Shown: positions 15,779-25,639, counted from the first letter of the stretch. The stretch: 64,000 nucleotides of DNA from QHXW01 sp963752965 (GCA_963752965.1 CAVWAJ010000014.1:124001-188000), one strand, 5' to 3'. Notes: a model not told the origin generated them from the sequence alone. Numbers and translations are program-made.

Positions 15779-17125
15779 CTATTGCGGGCTGGGCGTGACC
15801 TCGCGCATCTGGCCGGGCTGGTCCGAAAGCTGGCCTAACAGCTCGTAGATCGAAATCAAGCCCGTATTCAGCATCTGCTCGCCAGCTCCAACCTCTGTTG
15901 GGTTTACGGTTGAATTCGCGCCATATCCACCCCTTATGGCTGCGGCGATTGTTGGGAAATACGCAAAGTAACCGTTCGTGTATCCGAGCAGGAATGAATT
16001 GGACCGCGGGCTCTTGGCACGCAACTGCATCTGGAATTCGACAAAAGGCTCGCCCGGCATCCCCACGAAAGCTAAATCGCGATCAGGCGATTCGAAGTTC
16101 AGTAGCAGAGTGGTCACTGGTAGCTTCATATCGTTCGCAATCAGACGCCTGAGTATCCCTCCAGTTGTACGGTAGCGCTCTTTCAGCATCGCCTCCAGTT
16201 TGCCGGTATTCCAGCGGTTCGCCACGGTAAGGACGACGGTCTTCGACTCGATGCGCGGATTCTCCGGCGCTAGCGTCTGGATCGTGCGCGCCACACGCAC
16301 CGCCTCGGCGCCGAGTTTCTCCCCCGTCTGCTTCATCACGCCCACTGCGTCTTCAATCAGTGGCGTCTTGTCGAAATACGGATTGACGTCTCCAGGCGCG
16401 CCTTGCAGAAAGAAGGCCATCGAACCGTGCCCCATCTCCCTCTCCACGTAGCGGCGCATTTCGCCGGGGTAATCTGCCGAATAATCCAGATTGTCGGGTC
16501 CAAGGACGACCGGATGGCATGCGTAATTCACCAGAATTGCCACAGGCGTGCCATCCTGGCGATCAATGCGAATGACGCCGACCGTCGGGTCAACCGGAAA
16601 GGTCGTAGAAATCTTCGGCTCGTTGCGCCACAACATCCGCACTGTACCGTCCACTTCCACGTAGCGTCTATTGAACCCGAGATACGTCTGCCCCCAGCCG
16701 TTGCCGATCCGCGCGGGCACCAGGGATCGGGCTGCAGCTTGAATCGCGCCAACGACGAGTCGCGACGCGTGCTGAGCCGCCTCAGGCACCTCTGAATAGG
16801 TCGGCCCCGAGTGCGTGTGAGACGCGTGAAAAATAACCTCGTCCACAGCGCCGCGCGCTTGCTGCCGGATGAGCTCCATGACCGGCGGATCGAATGGGAA
16901 ACAGAGGTCCAGTGTGATGAACGCGATGGTGCGGCTTCCGTCGGAGAGCGCCAGCACGCGCGCTTCCAGCGGGTCCAGCGTGCCTTTCGCGAATCGTGCG
17001 GCGCCGTAGCCCGCCATCGGAATGCCCACGGGCGGGTCGAGGTCCACCTTTGCGACGCCCGCGCGCAATTCCGCAGCGTCAAGTGGAGTGACTACAGCCA
17101 AAGCGATCAGGATCAGTGTTCGCAT
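15779..17125 (-). CDS. Neutral/alkaline ceramidase-like hydrolase (copy 1), exported
   Basis: A 448-residue protein with a signal peptide (MRTLILIALAVVTPLDAAEL) and the N-terminal domain of neutral/alkaline non-lysosomal ceramidases. RAGVAKVDLDPPVGIPMAGY opens the domain. Candidate zinc histidines lie in FHASHTHSGPTY (about residue 101) and VNYACHPVVLG (about 209), and QGAPGDVNPY is also present. It lacks the C-terminal domain of full-length ceramidases (about 650-750 residues). The substrate could therefore be another amide or lipid. Its ATG overlaps the stop of copy 2 (TGATG), so both are one operon. It belongs to a cluster of three related genes around a TonB receptor. Confidence 0.82.
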   Translation of the reverse strand: MRTLILIALAVVTPLDAAELRAGVAKVDLDPPVGIPMAGYGAARFAKGTLDPLEARVLALSDGSRTIAFITLDLCFPFDPPVMELIRQQARGAVDEVIFHASHTHSGPTYSEVPEAAQHASRLVVGAIQAAARSLVPARIGNGWGQTYLGFNRRYVEVDGTVRMLWRNEPKISTTFPVDPTVGVIRIDRQDGTPVAILVNYACHPVVLGPDNLDYSADYPGEMRRYVEREMGHGSMAFFLQGAPGDVNPYFDKTPLIEDAVGVMKQTGEKLGAEAVRVARTIQTLAPENPRIESKTVVLTVANRWNTGKLEAMLKERYRTTGGILRRLIANDMKLPVTTLLLNFESPDRDLAFVGMPGEPFVEFQMQLRAKSPRSNSFLLGYTNGYFAYFPTIAAAIRGGYGANSTVNPTEVGAGEQMLNTGLISIYELLGQLSDQPGQMREVTPSPQ

Positions 17126-18357
17126 CAGTACCTCGGGTCGGGCAAATCCTTCAGTAGTCCACGCATTTGAAAGAGTTTCACCACCGCGCGGTCGATGAGG
17201 CGCTCACCCGTACCGATCTCGACCGTAGTGTTGAAGTCTGCGCCGTAGCCGCCTTGCGCCGACGCCAGAATTGTCGGAATGTAGCCTGCCCAAACGCCAC
17301 CCGCCGAATAGGAGTAGCCGAACAACATGGCATTGGCACAATCGGATTTCTCGCGGAACACCACCTGATGTTCAATAAACGGTTCGCCTGGCAGCGCTGC
17401 AAAGCACAGCGAGTCACCGAACTCACCAGCCATCCAGCCGATCGGGATCTTCTCATTGGGGCGCCAACGATTTTTTACTTCGAGCACTTCCGACGCGGTT
17501 CGGAGCGGCCCGGTCACTGGTTGGGTCTTCTCCCGGATCGAGATGACGTATTTGCCGAGCGCTTGCCCCATCTCTTCCACCGCTTGGAAGCCCTGCCCCT
17601 CCACAGCCTCTTTGTCGCGGTACGGATTGATGTCGCCCGCAGCACCTTGGATGAACAGAGCAGTCGCACCGGGAATCTGCGTCTCAATGTAACGTTTCAT
17701 CGCGCCGGGATAATCAGCCGAATACTCGTAATTGTCGGGGCCGAGGACGGATGGATGACAGGCATAGTTCACCAGAATGGCGCGCGTCTTGCCCTGCTCA
17801 TCCTTCACCTGCAAGACATTCACCGTTGGATCGAGCGGATGCGAGGGAAGCCGCTCCGCATTGCGCCACCACATTACGCCTTTCCCGTTGATGATTTTGC
17901 GCCGGTTGTGACCGAGATAGATTCTCCCAGTCGACACCTCCAGCGTAGCGGGAAACATCGCGGCTTTGGCTTGGCCTATCGCCTCCACCATCTTGTCCTC
18001 AGCCTGGGCGTACCAGGGACTGCGCAGCTCCCATGTCACCGGCCCAGAGTGCGTATGCGAAGCGTCGATGAGTGTGTTCTGTACCGCGAACTTCTGCCTG
18101 GCGATGTCGCCGACGCGAGTTGATACGAAAGAACGCAGGTCGCACGTCACCAGCGCGAGGCTGTTGTCAGGGGATTCGATCACCAGTACCGTCGCGTATA
18201 GCGGATCGTGCAGACCAGCCGCGCCGTGCTTACGCTCCGAATACCCCCCCATTTCGTGTCCCACCGGCGGAGTGATATCCACGCGAGAGATCCCGGCGCG
18301 GTACTCGGCGGCGGAGGCGAGGGGCAAGAGAAGAGCTAGCAGGCTGCAGAAGCGCAT
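17125..18357 (-). CDS. Neutral/alkaline ceramidase-like hydrolase (copy 2), exported
   Basis: I place the start at 18357, or the adjacent ATG at 18360, with AGGTGG upstream and a signal peptide (MRFCSLLALLLPLASAAEYR). The open frame to 18504 has no start signal. The 410-residue protein has the same landmarks as copy 1: RAGISRVDITPPVGHEMGGY, IDASHTHSGPV, VNYACHPSVLG and QGAAGDINPY. It is the first gene of the two-gene operon with copy 1. The start lies 120 bases from the divergent TonB-dependent receptor, so the intergenic region probably drives both directions. Confidence 0.8.
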   Translation of the reverse strand: MRFCSLLALLLPLASAAEYRAGISRVDITPPVGHEMGGYSERKHGAAGLHDPLYATVLVIESPDNSLALVTCDLRSFVSTRVGDIARQKFAVQNTLIDASHTHSGPVTWELRSPWYAQAEDKMVEAIGQAKAAMFPATLEVSTGRIYLGHNRRKIINGKGVMWWRNAERLPSHPLDPTVNVLQVKDEQGKTRAILVNYACHPSVLGPDNYEYSADYPGAMKRYIETQIPGATALFIQGAAGDINPYRDKEAVEGQGFQAVEEMGQALGKYVISIREKTQPVTGPLRTASEVLEVKNRWRPNEKIPIGWMAGEFGDSLCFAALPGEPFIEHQVVFREKSDCANAMLFGYSYSAGGVWAGYIPTILASAQGGYGADFNTTVEIGTGERLIDRAVVKLFQMRGLLKDLPDPRY

Positions 18358-18477
18358 CATTCCACCTTGGTCTTCATGGGTCCAGTTGGGATGTTCGCAT
18401 TCAGAGCAGGTCGGGCGCAACTCGATGTAATGTGATAATCTCTTGACCATCGATCCACCGGTTGCGGGAGAAGCAAG

Positions 18478-21400
18478 ATGAAAACGTTGAATGATAATTC
18501 GCACGCTTGGCTTGCGTTTTGGCGCTGTCTGACGGTTGCCTTTATTGTGGTGCTCGTCTCCTCAGTGCGGGCTCAGACGTTCTACGGTTCCATCGTGGGG
18601 ATAGCCACTGACAGCTCTGGCTCCGTCCTGACGAAAGCTGCCGTGACGCTGACTAACACCCGGACTGCAGAACAACGCAGTGTTCAGACTGATTCAAACG
18701 GCAGCTATCAATTCGTAAACCTGGTTCCCGGAAACTATCAGATAGATATCGAGAGCACCGGCTTCAGGCACTTCAGGCGCGACTCAATTTTAGTAGGTGT
18801 ACAGAGCACAGTCCGCATTGACGTGACCATGCAAGTTGGGGAGGTGAACCAGGTATTAGTGGTCACGGCACAGACGCCATTGCTTGAAACCGATACGTCG
18901 GCTCTGGGACAAGTGATTGAGTCTCGATCGGTGCAAGAAATGCCACTCAACGGACGAAACGTGATGAATCTGATTTCACTGGTGCCGGGAGTGGTTCCGC
19001 AAGGCCAGACGCAGGGCAACCCGGCGATTAACAATGTCAACGGATGGGGAAACTATCAGATCGGCGGAAGTATTGCAAACCAGAGTGCCGAATATATCGA
19101 TGGCGCCCCCCTGAACGTCAACTACGCCCACCTGCCAGCGCTCATCCCCACTCAAGATGCCGTCCAGGAGTTCCGCGTCCAGACCAACAGCCTGGGACCT
19201 GAATTCGGCGATACTTCGGGTGGTGCTGTGAGCCTAACTACCAAATCTGGCAGTAACGCGTTTCATGGCTCCGCCTATGAGTTTTTGCGAAATAAGGTTC
19301 TGAACGGCAACGGCTTCTTCAGCAACGAGTACGGACAGGCACGCCCTGCCTTCACTCAAAATCAGTATGGCGCCTCACTGGGTGGACCGGTGATCAAAGA
19401 CAAAACGTTCTTCTTCTTCAATTGGGAGAACTTCTCTTTGCGCCAGGGTAACTCCTACGTGTCGGTCGTACCGACGTCAGCCGAACGCAGCGGCGATTTC
19501 TCGGGTGCCGGCGTTCCGATCTACGATGCCCTCACAACCTGCGGACTTCAGGGGACACCGGCGTGCGCTAGCGGCCAGGACACTCGCCAGCAATTTTCAG
19601 GCAACATCATCCCCCCCAGCCGGCTCAACCCGACGGCGATGGCTCTGTTACAGACGCTCTGGCCGCTTCCGAACGCTCCTGGACAACAGAATAACTTCGC
19701 TACTACGTACAGCGCGGCTACTAATAGTACGCAGTACAATGGGCGCGTCGATCAGAGCGTCAGCGACAAGCAGCGGATATTCGGCCGGTATTCGTTTTGG
19801 AATTCCAACACTCCGCCGGTAGATCCGTTCGAGGAACACAACGGCCTGGGTTCCGGCTTCCAAACGCATCAGGTCGTACTGGGCGATACGTATTCGTTTA
19901 CACCTACAACTGTCGGCGATCTCAGAGTTGCGTTCCTGCGATTTTTGTTTAACTTCACGCCACAGAGCGCAGGCGTCGACCAAACAAAGTTCGGCTTACC
20001 CGCGAGTTACAACAGCCAGGAATTGTTCCGCAACAATCCGATTCCGTGTGTGGCCGGCTTTTCCGACTTCTGCAATCAAAACATGGGCAATGTGGTATTA
20101 GACACCAATAATAGCTATTCCATCATGCCAAGCTTAACCAAGATTGCGGGGCGCCATACGCTGAAGTTGGGCGCTGAATTGCGCCGAATGGAATTCAATT
20201 TCGCACAGACTACCACAGCCAGCGGATTTTTTGTTTTTGACAACCTCATGACTTCCAGTAATCCATTCTCACCTGGAAACACGGGTTTCGGACTCGCGTC
20301 TTTCTTGCTTGGCTACGGATCGAGCGGAAGCATATCCGAGCCTGCGTTAACAGCGGCGACTCAATATTATAACGGGTTTTATGCTGGCGATACATTTCAG
20401 ATAAACAGCAAGTTGACTCTGAATTATGGCGTGCGCTGGGAACTGCCGGGGCCCTGGACCGAGCGGCACGACCTCCAGGTCGTGTTCCTGCCCAATGAGC
20501 CAAGCCCGCTTGCGCAGGCGACGAATCTTCCACTCAACGGTAATGTAGCTTTTGTGAACTCGAAAGACTATCCGAGCCGTTACAGCCAGGAATTCCATTG
20601 GCGTCTCTTTGCGCCTCGTCTGGGTTTAGCCTACCGCTTTACGAACAAGACAGTAATCCGTGCAGGCTTTGGCATCTTTTTCGTGCCCAACGATGTTTCG
20701 TTCCTCGCGGCGCCGTGGACCTCTCCCCTCAATCAAGCCACTACGCCGTGGGTGACCTCGCTCAACGGCGGCGCTACCCCATATGCGACACTGAGCAATC
20801 CGTTTCCGAGCGGCATTCTTGACCCATTAGGACGCAACCCCGCTCTCCAGAGCACTCTATACGGTACGGGGATTACCCTGCCGGTCCCCAACGAACCCTA
20901 TGGTTACACGCAACAATGGAATTTCAGCATTGAACGCGAATTAGGCGCGGGTGCGATGGTGGAAGTGGCGTACGCGGGATCGAAGGGGACTCATCTTCCG
21001 GGAAATCCTCAGAATATCGACCAGCTCCCTGATCAGTATCTCTCCTTAGGTCAACAGCTCGTCCAGCCAGTGGCCAACCCCTTTTCGACGGTAGTGCCCA
21101 GCGGAACCATACTGTCCCAGCCCACCGTGATACAGGGTCAGCTTATGCTTCCGTATCCACAATTCACCGGAGTGTACTCCGCGGAACCGTATAATCGTGA
21201 CTCCAGTTACCAGTCGTTGCAGGTGAAGTTCGAGAAACGCTTCCATGACGCGGGCACGCTTTTGGCTGCATACAGTTTCTCAAAGCTGATCACCAATACG
21301 GATACCCTGACGGGTTGGCTCGAAGACGGGGGTTGTGGCTGCGCGGCTCAGGTACAAGACAACAATAACCTGCGGTTGGAACGCTCGCTATCTCAGAACG

Positions 21401-21969
21401 ACATCCCGCACCGCTTGGTGGTGAGTTACGTGTTAGACCTACCCGTCGGAAACGGGAAAAGATTTCTGCATGACGTGAGTGGCGTAACGAACAAATTGAT
21501 CTCAGGGTGGGGAGTAAACGGCATTACCACACTCCAGAGCGGCTTGCCATTGTCTTTTTCCACTGCCTCCAATCCTCTCGGACAGTTTGGGGTCAGCTCG
21601 CTGCGTCCCAACGTCAACGGTCCAAGCGAATCCGAGAGTGGCTCCGCTCAAAGCCGCATAAACGAGTGGTTCAACACCGCCGATTTCAGCCAGCCTTCAA
21701 CCTTCTCCTTGGGTAATGAAGCCCGTCTCGATCCGGTTCTGCAAGCCGCCGGAATCGCCAACTGGGACTTCGCGGTCTTTAAAGCGATACCTATCACGGA
21801 GCAAATAAGACTCCAGTTCCGCACCGAGTTCTTCAATGTCTTTAACCGTGTGCAGTTCGGCGCACCGAACACGGCCTGCTGTACGGACAACAATTCGCAA
21901 TTCGGCGTGGTCACCGCACAGGCAAACACCCCCCGGTTAGTGCAATTTGCGCTCCGGCTCACATTTTAG
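18478..21969 (+). CDS. Oar-like TonB-dependent receptor with carboxypeptidase-regulatory domain
   Basis: A 1163-residue outer-membrane receptor. A signal peptide (residues 1-32) is followed by a carboxypeptidase-regulatory-like beta-sandwich (GSIVGIATDSSGSVLTKAAV, SYQFVNLVPGNYQIDIES, residues 34-120). Next come the plug (MPLNGRNVMNLISLVPGV, EFRVQTNSLGPEFGD) and a long beta-barrel that ends in an aromatic strand (VQFALRLTF), as expected for BAM recognition. GGGAGAAGCAAG precedes the ATG. In Acidobacteriota such receptors import glycans, peptides or siderophore-like ligands. Its place among three ceramidase-like enzymes suggests uptake of a product they release; this is inference. There is no SusD-like partner. 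Confidence 0.9.
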   Translation: MKTLNDNSHAWLAFWRCLTVAFIVVLVSSVRAQTFYGSIVGIATDSSGSVLTKAAVTLTNTRTAEQRSVQTDSNGSYQFVNLVPGNYQIDIESTGFRHFRRDSILVGVQSTVRIDVTMQVGEVNQVLVVTAQTPLLETDTSALGQVIESRSVQEMPLNGRNVMNLISLVPGVVPQGQTQGNPAINNVNGWGNYQIGGSIANQSAEYIDGAPLNVNYAHLPALIPTQDAVQEFRVQTNSLGPEFGDTSGGAVSLTTKSGSNAFHGSAYEFLRNKVLNGNGFFSNEYGQARPAFTQNQYGASLGGPVIKDKTFFFFNWENFSLRQGNSYVSVVPTSAERSGDFSGAGVPIYDALTTCGLQGTPACASGQDTRQQFSGNIIPPSRLNPTAMALLQTLWPLPNAPGQQNNFATTYSAATNSTQYNGRVDQSVSDKQRIFGRYSFWNSNTPPVDPFEEHNGLGSGFQTHQVVLGDTYSFTPTTVGDLRVAFLRFLFNFTPQSAGVDQTKFGLPASYNSQELFRNNPIPCVAGFSDFCNQNMGNVVLDTNNSYSIMPSLTKIAGRHTLKLGAELRRMEFNFAQTTTASGFFVFDNLMTSSNPFSPGNTGFGLASFLLGYGSSGSISEPALTAATQYYNGFYAGDTFQINSKLTLNYGVRWELPGPWTERHDLQVVFLPNEPSPLAQATNLPLNGNVAFVNSKDYPSRYSQEFHWRLFAPRLGLAYRFTNKTVIRAGFGIFFVPNDVSFLAAPWTSPLNQATTPWVTSLNGGATPYATLSNPFPSGILDPLGRNPALQSTLYGTGITLPVPNEPYGYTQQWNFSIERELGAGAMVEVAYAGSKGTHLPGNPQNIDQLPDQYLSLGQQLVQPVANPFSTVVPSGTILSQPTVIQGQLMLPYPQFTGVYSAEPYNRDSSYQSLQVKFEKRFHDAGTLLAAYSFSKLITNTDTLTGWLEDGGCGCAAQVQDNNNLRLERSLSQNDIPHRLVVSYVLDLPVGNGKRFLHDVSGVTNKLISGWGVNGITTLQSGLPLSFSTASNPLGQFGVSSLRPNVNGPSESESGSAQSRINEWFNTADFSQPSTFSLGNEARLDPVLQAAGIANWDFAVFKAIPITEQIRLQFRTEFFNVFNRVQFGAPNTACCTDNNSQFGVVTAQANTPRLVQFALRLTF

Positions 21970-22018
21970 TAAGAACACCATATGACCGAGCCTTCCGGGA
22001 GGGTGAGTTACAAGGTCG

Positions 22019-23377
22019 TCACGGCTGGTACACGTTGCCTTTGAGATCGTCCGGAAGATCGGTGAGCCGGCCCAACATCTCGTCGATCTTCACGACGGCG
22101 CGATCGATGATCCGCTCGCCCGCTCCGGGTTCTAGCCAGGTGGCAGCGCTCGCCGCGCCGTAACCACCCCGGGTCGCCGCCGGGATCGTTGGGAAATATC
22201 CGTAGTAGCCGTTCGTGTAACCCGCCAGCAGCGATGTGCGCACGGGACAGCGATCGCGCCAGTTCATCTGAAACTCGACGAACGGCTCACCGGGAAAGGT
22301 TGCGATCGCAATTTGCTTGTTGATCAGCAGTGTCGCCACAGGCACGGAAAACTCTCGCGCCGTGGGGTCTCCGTAACTCTCCAATCCCTGCGGTCCGAGA
22401 AACTTCAGCAGCGCAGCCCGGAACTGTTCTGGATTCCAGCGCAGGCGGAATGTTAGCGACTCCTCGGACGAATTGATGCTCGCATCGTTGGTTCCCTCGG
22501 TACGGATCTCGCTCGCCACGCGCGCAGCTTCCTTACCTAGCCGCTCCCCCGTCCATTCCCGCACCTTCAACGCGTCCTGTTGAATCGGTTGCTGCGTATA
22601 GTAAGGATTGATATCTCCCGGTGCACCTTGCAGAAAGAAGCTCATCACTCCCGCTCCGATTGCTTGTTCCACAACGCGGTTCATCGCGGCCGGATAATCC
22701 GCCGAATACTGAAAGTTGTCTGCCCCAAACACCACCGGATGGCATGCATAGTTGACTACTACGGCCAGAGGTTTACCGTCCCCTGTGTCCACCCGCACAA
22801 CAGTCACGATCGGGTCCACCGGCGCCGTAGGAATCTGCGTCGGATTCCGCTCGAACCAGCTCACCTTTCCGTCAGCGTTCACCCGAAGCCGGTTGTGCCC
22901 GATATAGGCAACCCCAGTTCCCGCTCCGATGCGCGCATCTGTCAAGTGATCTGTTGCTTCTCTGATCGCCTGTTTGATTTTGTCGCGAGCCGCGCGTTCC
23001 CACTGGGGCACGCCATTCTTGTAGGTATCCTGCAACCCCGGCGCGCTGTGCGTGTGCGAAGCGCTGAGTAGCAGACAAGTGATCCCGCTTGTCTTCCGCG
23101 CTGCCTCTCGGATCTCATCGGTGGCCGCCGGACCGAAGCTGCGGCCCAAGTCGAGCGTTACAAGCGCGAGCCTTTGTGCTCCCGCTTCGAGCACCAGCAC
23201 GCGGGCGTATAGAGGATCGAGCGTACTCTTGGCCGGCGTAGTGCGGTCCTCAAACCCCCACATCAATTCTCCGGGCCCGGGCGTGATGTCCACCTTGGCA
23301 ACTCCGCCGCGCAGTGTCGCGGCATGCGCCACGCAGGCCATCAGCGAGAAACAGAAGGCCATCTTTCCTTTTGGCAT
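22019..23377 (-). CDS. Neutral/alkaline ceramidase-like hydrolase (copy 3), exported
   Basis: A 452-residue protein with a signal peptide (MPKGKMAFCFSLMACVAHAA) and the ceramidase N-terminal domain: RGGVAKVDITPGPGELMWGF, LSASHTHSAPGL (about residue 107), VNYACHPVVFG (about 209) and QGAPGDINPYY. AGGGAAAGG lies before the ATG. It is convergent with the TonB receptor (49 bases between stops). Directly upstream lies the truncated end of a hydrolase gene, whose stop is just before this start, so copy 3 was probably the second gene of an operon whose first gene has been lost. Confidence 0.82.
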   Translation of the reverse strand: MPKGKMAFCFSLMACVAHAATLRGGVAKVDITPGPGELMWGFEDRTTPAKSTLDPLYARVLVLEAGAQRLALVTLDLGRSFGPAATDEIREAARKTSGITCLLLSASHTHSAPGLQDTYKNGVPQWERAARDKIKQAIREATDHLTDARIGAGTGVAYIGHNRLRVNADGKVSWFERNPTQIPTAPVDPIVTVVRVDTGDGKPLAVVVNYACHPVVFGADNFQYSADYPAAMNRVVEQAIGAGVMSFFLQGAPGDINPYYTQQPIQQDALKVREWTGERLGKEAARVASEIRTEGTNDASINSSEESLTFRLRWNPEQFRAALLKFLGPQGLESYGDPTAREFSVPVATLLINKQIAIATFPGEPFVEFQMNWRDRCPVRTSLLAGYTNGYYGYFPTIPAATRGGYGAASAATWLEPGAGERIIDRAVVKIDEMLGRLTDLPDDLKGNVYQP

Positions 23378-23378
23378 G

Positions 23379-23537
23379 CTACCTTTCCCTGCCTTCCATG
23401 TATTTGTCGAACCAGTTTAGCTCTTCCCAGAGCACATGCTCAATCGATTCAAGGCCATAGTACTGTGACTCTCGAAAAATATCGAATCGTCTGAGAAGAT
23501 GAGAGTGCGCCTCTTCCGTCAATTCCTTCGTCAGACA
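23379..23537 (-). pseudogene. C-terminal remnant of a hydrolase, unidentified
   Basis: The frame ends two bases before the ATG of ceramidase copy 3. It reads HSHLLRRFDIFRESQYYGLE, then SIEHVLWEELNWFDKYMEG, before a stop. The ending (ELNWFDKY) resembles the last helix of prolyl-oligopeptidase-type alpha/beta hydrolases, but that is only a likeness. A stop codon at 23538-23540 and unrelated sequence beyond show that most of the gene is gone. Confidence 0.4.
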
Positions 23538-23944
23538 CTAAACGTCCTAAATGCGGTGCGTGCAGCTTCCGGTGGTGCAGCGGAGAAGCAGCGGAGGCGA
23601 GGGTAAGCCACCGCCATCTGGGGGACATCGAGCCTGGCTGAAGCAAAAGTACTAAATGCGTCTAAGGCATTGGTTCTTGGCCCACCTAACTCGCTGATTC
23701 CTCGTGACTCGTTTTCGCCGCCGCCCTTAATGGGGTAAATGGAGTAACGGCGGTATCCACTTCGTCCCTCGCCGTGGCCGGTTCCCCCCTGCGTTCCGGC
23801 CATCACGGTAGGCTTCGCCGACGCGCCGGAAGACGCTGCCGATCGCCGATCCATCGGTCGATGACACTCTGCGTGCCGGATTGACGAAGCTCAAAGTCCG
23901 ATCGGCCACTTTGTCTGCTATGTTGTCTGGCAGCCTGGTTCCTG
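23538..23944. other. Non-coding gap, no recognisable gene
   Basis: About 400 bases between the hydrolase remnant and the SPFH fragment. Open frames exist on both strands but none shows a family motif, a ribosome-binding site or a sensible start. The sequence probably consists of decayed gene pieces. Confidence 0.5.
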
Positions 23945-24397
23945 ATGCGTATCGTCTTGCTCGGCGTTTACACGGTCGATCAGAACGAGCGCGCGGTAAA
24001 GACGCGGTTCGGCCGTGCCGTGCGTGTGCCTGGCGCAAAGACCACGCTCGACGACCCAATTGCCGAGTTCCTCCGGCCGGAAGAAAGATCCCGATACAGC
24101 TATCCGCAGGTCCGCGTGATACCCCCCGGCGGGCCGTATTTCAAGATGCCTTGGGAGAAGATCCGCAAGGTTTCCATCGCCACCATGACCGTGAACATGG
24201 CGCTCGATCTTGAGAATTCAGCGGCGAACGAGAACGGCACGCGCCTGAAGGCCGTTACCAAAGACCAGCTCAATACTGGACTCACCGGGGAGATTCGCTA
24301 TCGCGTCAGCGAAGCCAACCTCTATGCATTTCTGTTCGGAATTAAGAAACCCTTCGTCCACGTGATGGCCTATTTCGTTTCGGTCCTGCTTGAATGA
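23945..24397 (+). pseudogene. Truncated SPFH/Band-7 (stomatin/HflK-like) protein
   Basis: The 150-residue frame reads VYTVDQNERAVKTRFGRAVR, then PYFKMPWEKIRKVSIATMTV, then TKDQLNTGLTGEIRYRVSEA, all typical of the start of SPFH-domain proteins. It ends at LLE-stop where relatives continue for well over 100 residues (RERIANFE and a coiled coil). A 10-bp tandem duplication immediately follows the break. The N-terminal membrane anchor is short and there is no obvious ribosome-binding site, so the 5' end may also be damaged. Probably non-functional. Confidence 0.65.
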
Positions 24398-24417
24398 ACT
24401 AATCGGTACTAATCGGT
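24398..24417. repeat. Tandem 10-bp duplication at SPFH truncation point
   Basis: ACTAATCGGT occurs twice in direct succession immediately after the stop of the truncated SPFH gene. It may be a scar of the deletion or of an excised element. Confidence 0.6.
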
Positions 24418-24510
24418 CATGGCAAAGCCATCACCCTCGAAGCTGCAAAGACGCAGGTCGTTGTTTGCTCTGGCAGAGCGCCGGAGGACTGGATGGAAGT
24501 GAAGCAATAA
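24418..24510 (+). pseudogene. C-terminal remnant of an unidentified protein
   Basis: A frame without a start reads GKAITLEAAKTQVVVCSGRA, then PEDWMEVKQ and a stop. It looks like the end of a beta-rich protein, but I cannot name the family. It follows the 10-bp duplication. Confidence 0.25.
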
Positions 24511-24528
24511 TAAGAGCCAGGTCCGGGC

Positions 24529-24834
24529 TTATAATTCCTGGCGTTGCTTGCGCTGCTGGTCCTGATCCAGCTTATCCAGGCAATAGCTCACATCCTCCAT
24601 TTTGAGGAGTCTTGGCGGTGCGCTTCGGATCGCAGCGCACCGCAGCGCCTTCGATAGTCTTTGCCGAAATTCGGGACCATGACGATCCTCCCAGATCCCA
24701 CGAATGACCTCGTCGGAAATCTCAAAGCTCCCACAGGCCGTGCATTTGACCTGGGTGTGAGTAGTAGCTGGATCGTACAAGAGGCGCACTTCGGTCTTGC
24801 AGACCGGGCATGGTTTAGATTCCCAGGTGCTCAT
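24529..24834 (-). CDS. Small zinc-ribbon protein, unknown function
   Basis: A 101-residue protein with two knuckles, CPVC near residue 9 and CTAC near residue 31, that can bind one zinc ion as a zinc ribbon. The remainder is helical (EFRQRLSKALRCAAI) and ends in a glutamine-rich tail. Its ATG overlaps the stop of the upstream small gene (ATGA), so the two were co-translated. I recognise no family beyond the ribbon. The upstream partner is damaged at its 5' end, so expression may be impaired. Confidence 0.5.
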   Translation of the reverse strand: MSTWESKPCPVCKTEVRLLYDPATTHTQVKCTACGSFEISDEVIRGIWEDRHGPEFRQRLSKALRCAAIRSAPPRLLKMEDVSYCLDKLDQDQQRKQRQEL

Positions 24835-25022
24835 TCTTTAGACTCCGGCATCAGGCGCTCGGCTTCTGCGACTTGGGCGGCTGCGCATCTCCACAGCAGC
24901 ACATACGCCGGTTTCCCGTCCACTGTGGCTGTGTCCTCCATGCCGAGGGTGTGGTACGACGACAGGAGTTCAAGTTTGTCAATTACCCGCTTGACGACGG
25001 GACATGTTTTCAAGATATCAGG
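24831..25022 (-). pseudogene. 5'-truncated small hypothetical protein
   Basis: The frame reads DPDILKTCPVVKRVIDKLEL, then LLSSYHTLGMEDTATVDGKP, to the stop. It is coupled to the zinc-ribbon gene by an ATGA overlap. At about 25022 the sequence changes to a lactonase gene on the opposite strand, so the natural start has been replaced. A start codon at 25049 lies inside the lactonase sequence and is accidental. Function unknown. Confidence 0.4.
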
Positions 25023-25617
25023 GTCTCTGGGACTCGACAAGATCTTCATCTACAAGATCGATTTGACGAAGCGCAGCATCACGCCCAACGACCCAGCGTA
25101 TGTGGCGGTAAGACCGGGGCTGGGGCCGCGGCATTTCGCCTTTGGCGTGGATGGAAAGTTTGCTTACGCGGTGTGCGAGATGGGAGCGAGCGCAGTAGCG
25201 TTTTCCTACGATGCGGCGAACGGCAGCCTTACGCCGATACAGACAATCTCGATTCTGCCGGCTGACTTCACTGGGGAAGATCAGGGGTCGGAGATACAGA
25301 TCGATCGCTCGGGGCGGTATCTTTATACGTCGAACCAGGGCCCTGAAGGTAATTCGGACCAGGTCGATGGCAGAATTACGGTGTTTCAAATCGACGGGAA
25401 AACCGGATTGCTGAAGCAGCTGCAGATTGCGCCGTCGGGCGGAAAGCTGCTGCGGAACTTTGTCCTCGATCCGAGCGGGAAGTACCTGTTGGCGGGGAAT
25501 TTAGATTCAAACAGTGTCGCCGTGTTTACGATTGGCAATAACGGCGAGATCGCTCCGACAAAGCAGGTTGTCGAGGTTGGGTCGCCGGCTTCGCTGCTCT
25601 TCGTTCCCGCGCCCTAA
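25023..25617 (+). pseudogene. 5'-truncated lactonase (6-phosphogluconolactonase-type beta-propeller)
   Basis: The last 195 residues or so of a YkgB/Pgl-type seven-bladed propeller lactonase: GLGPRHFAFGVDGKFAYAVC, QGSEIQIDRSGRYLYTSNQG, NFVLDPSGKYLLAGNLDSNS and a normal end. In this family the HxxF and N/D residues in the blades belong to the active-site face. The N-terminal half is missing: before about 25023 the frame runs into sequence belonging to the small genes on the other strand. The junction is therefore a rearrangement point. Likely inactive. Confidence 0.7.
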
Positions 25618-25639
25618 CCCTAACAATGGGAAGTTAAGA

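Noticed and set aside
23727..24059. Minus-strand frame that looked like a possible intron- or transposon-related peptide
   Set aside because: It crosses into the antisense of the SPFH fragment and has no motif I can support.
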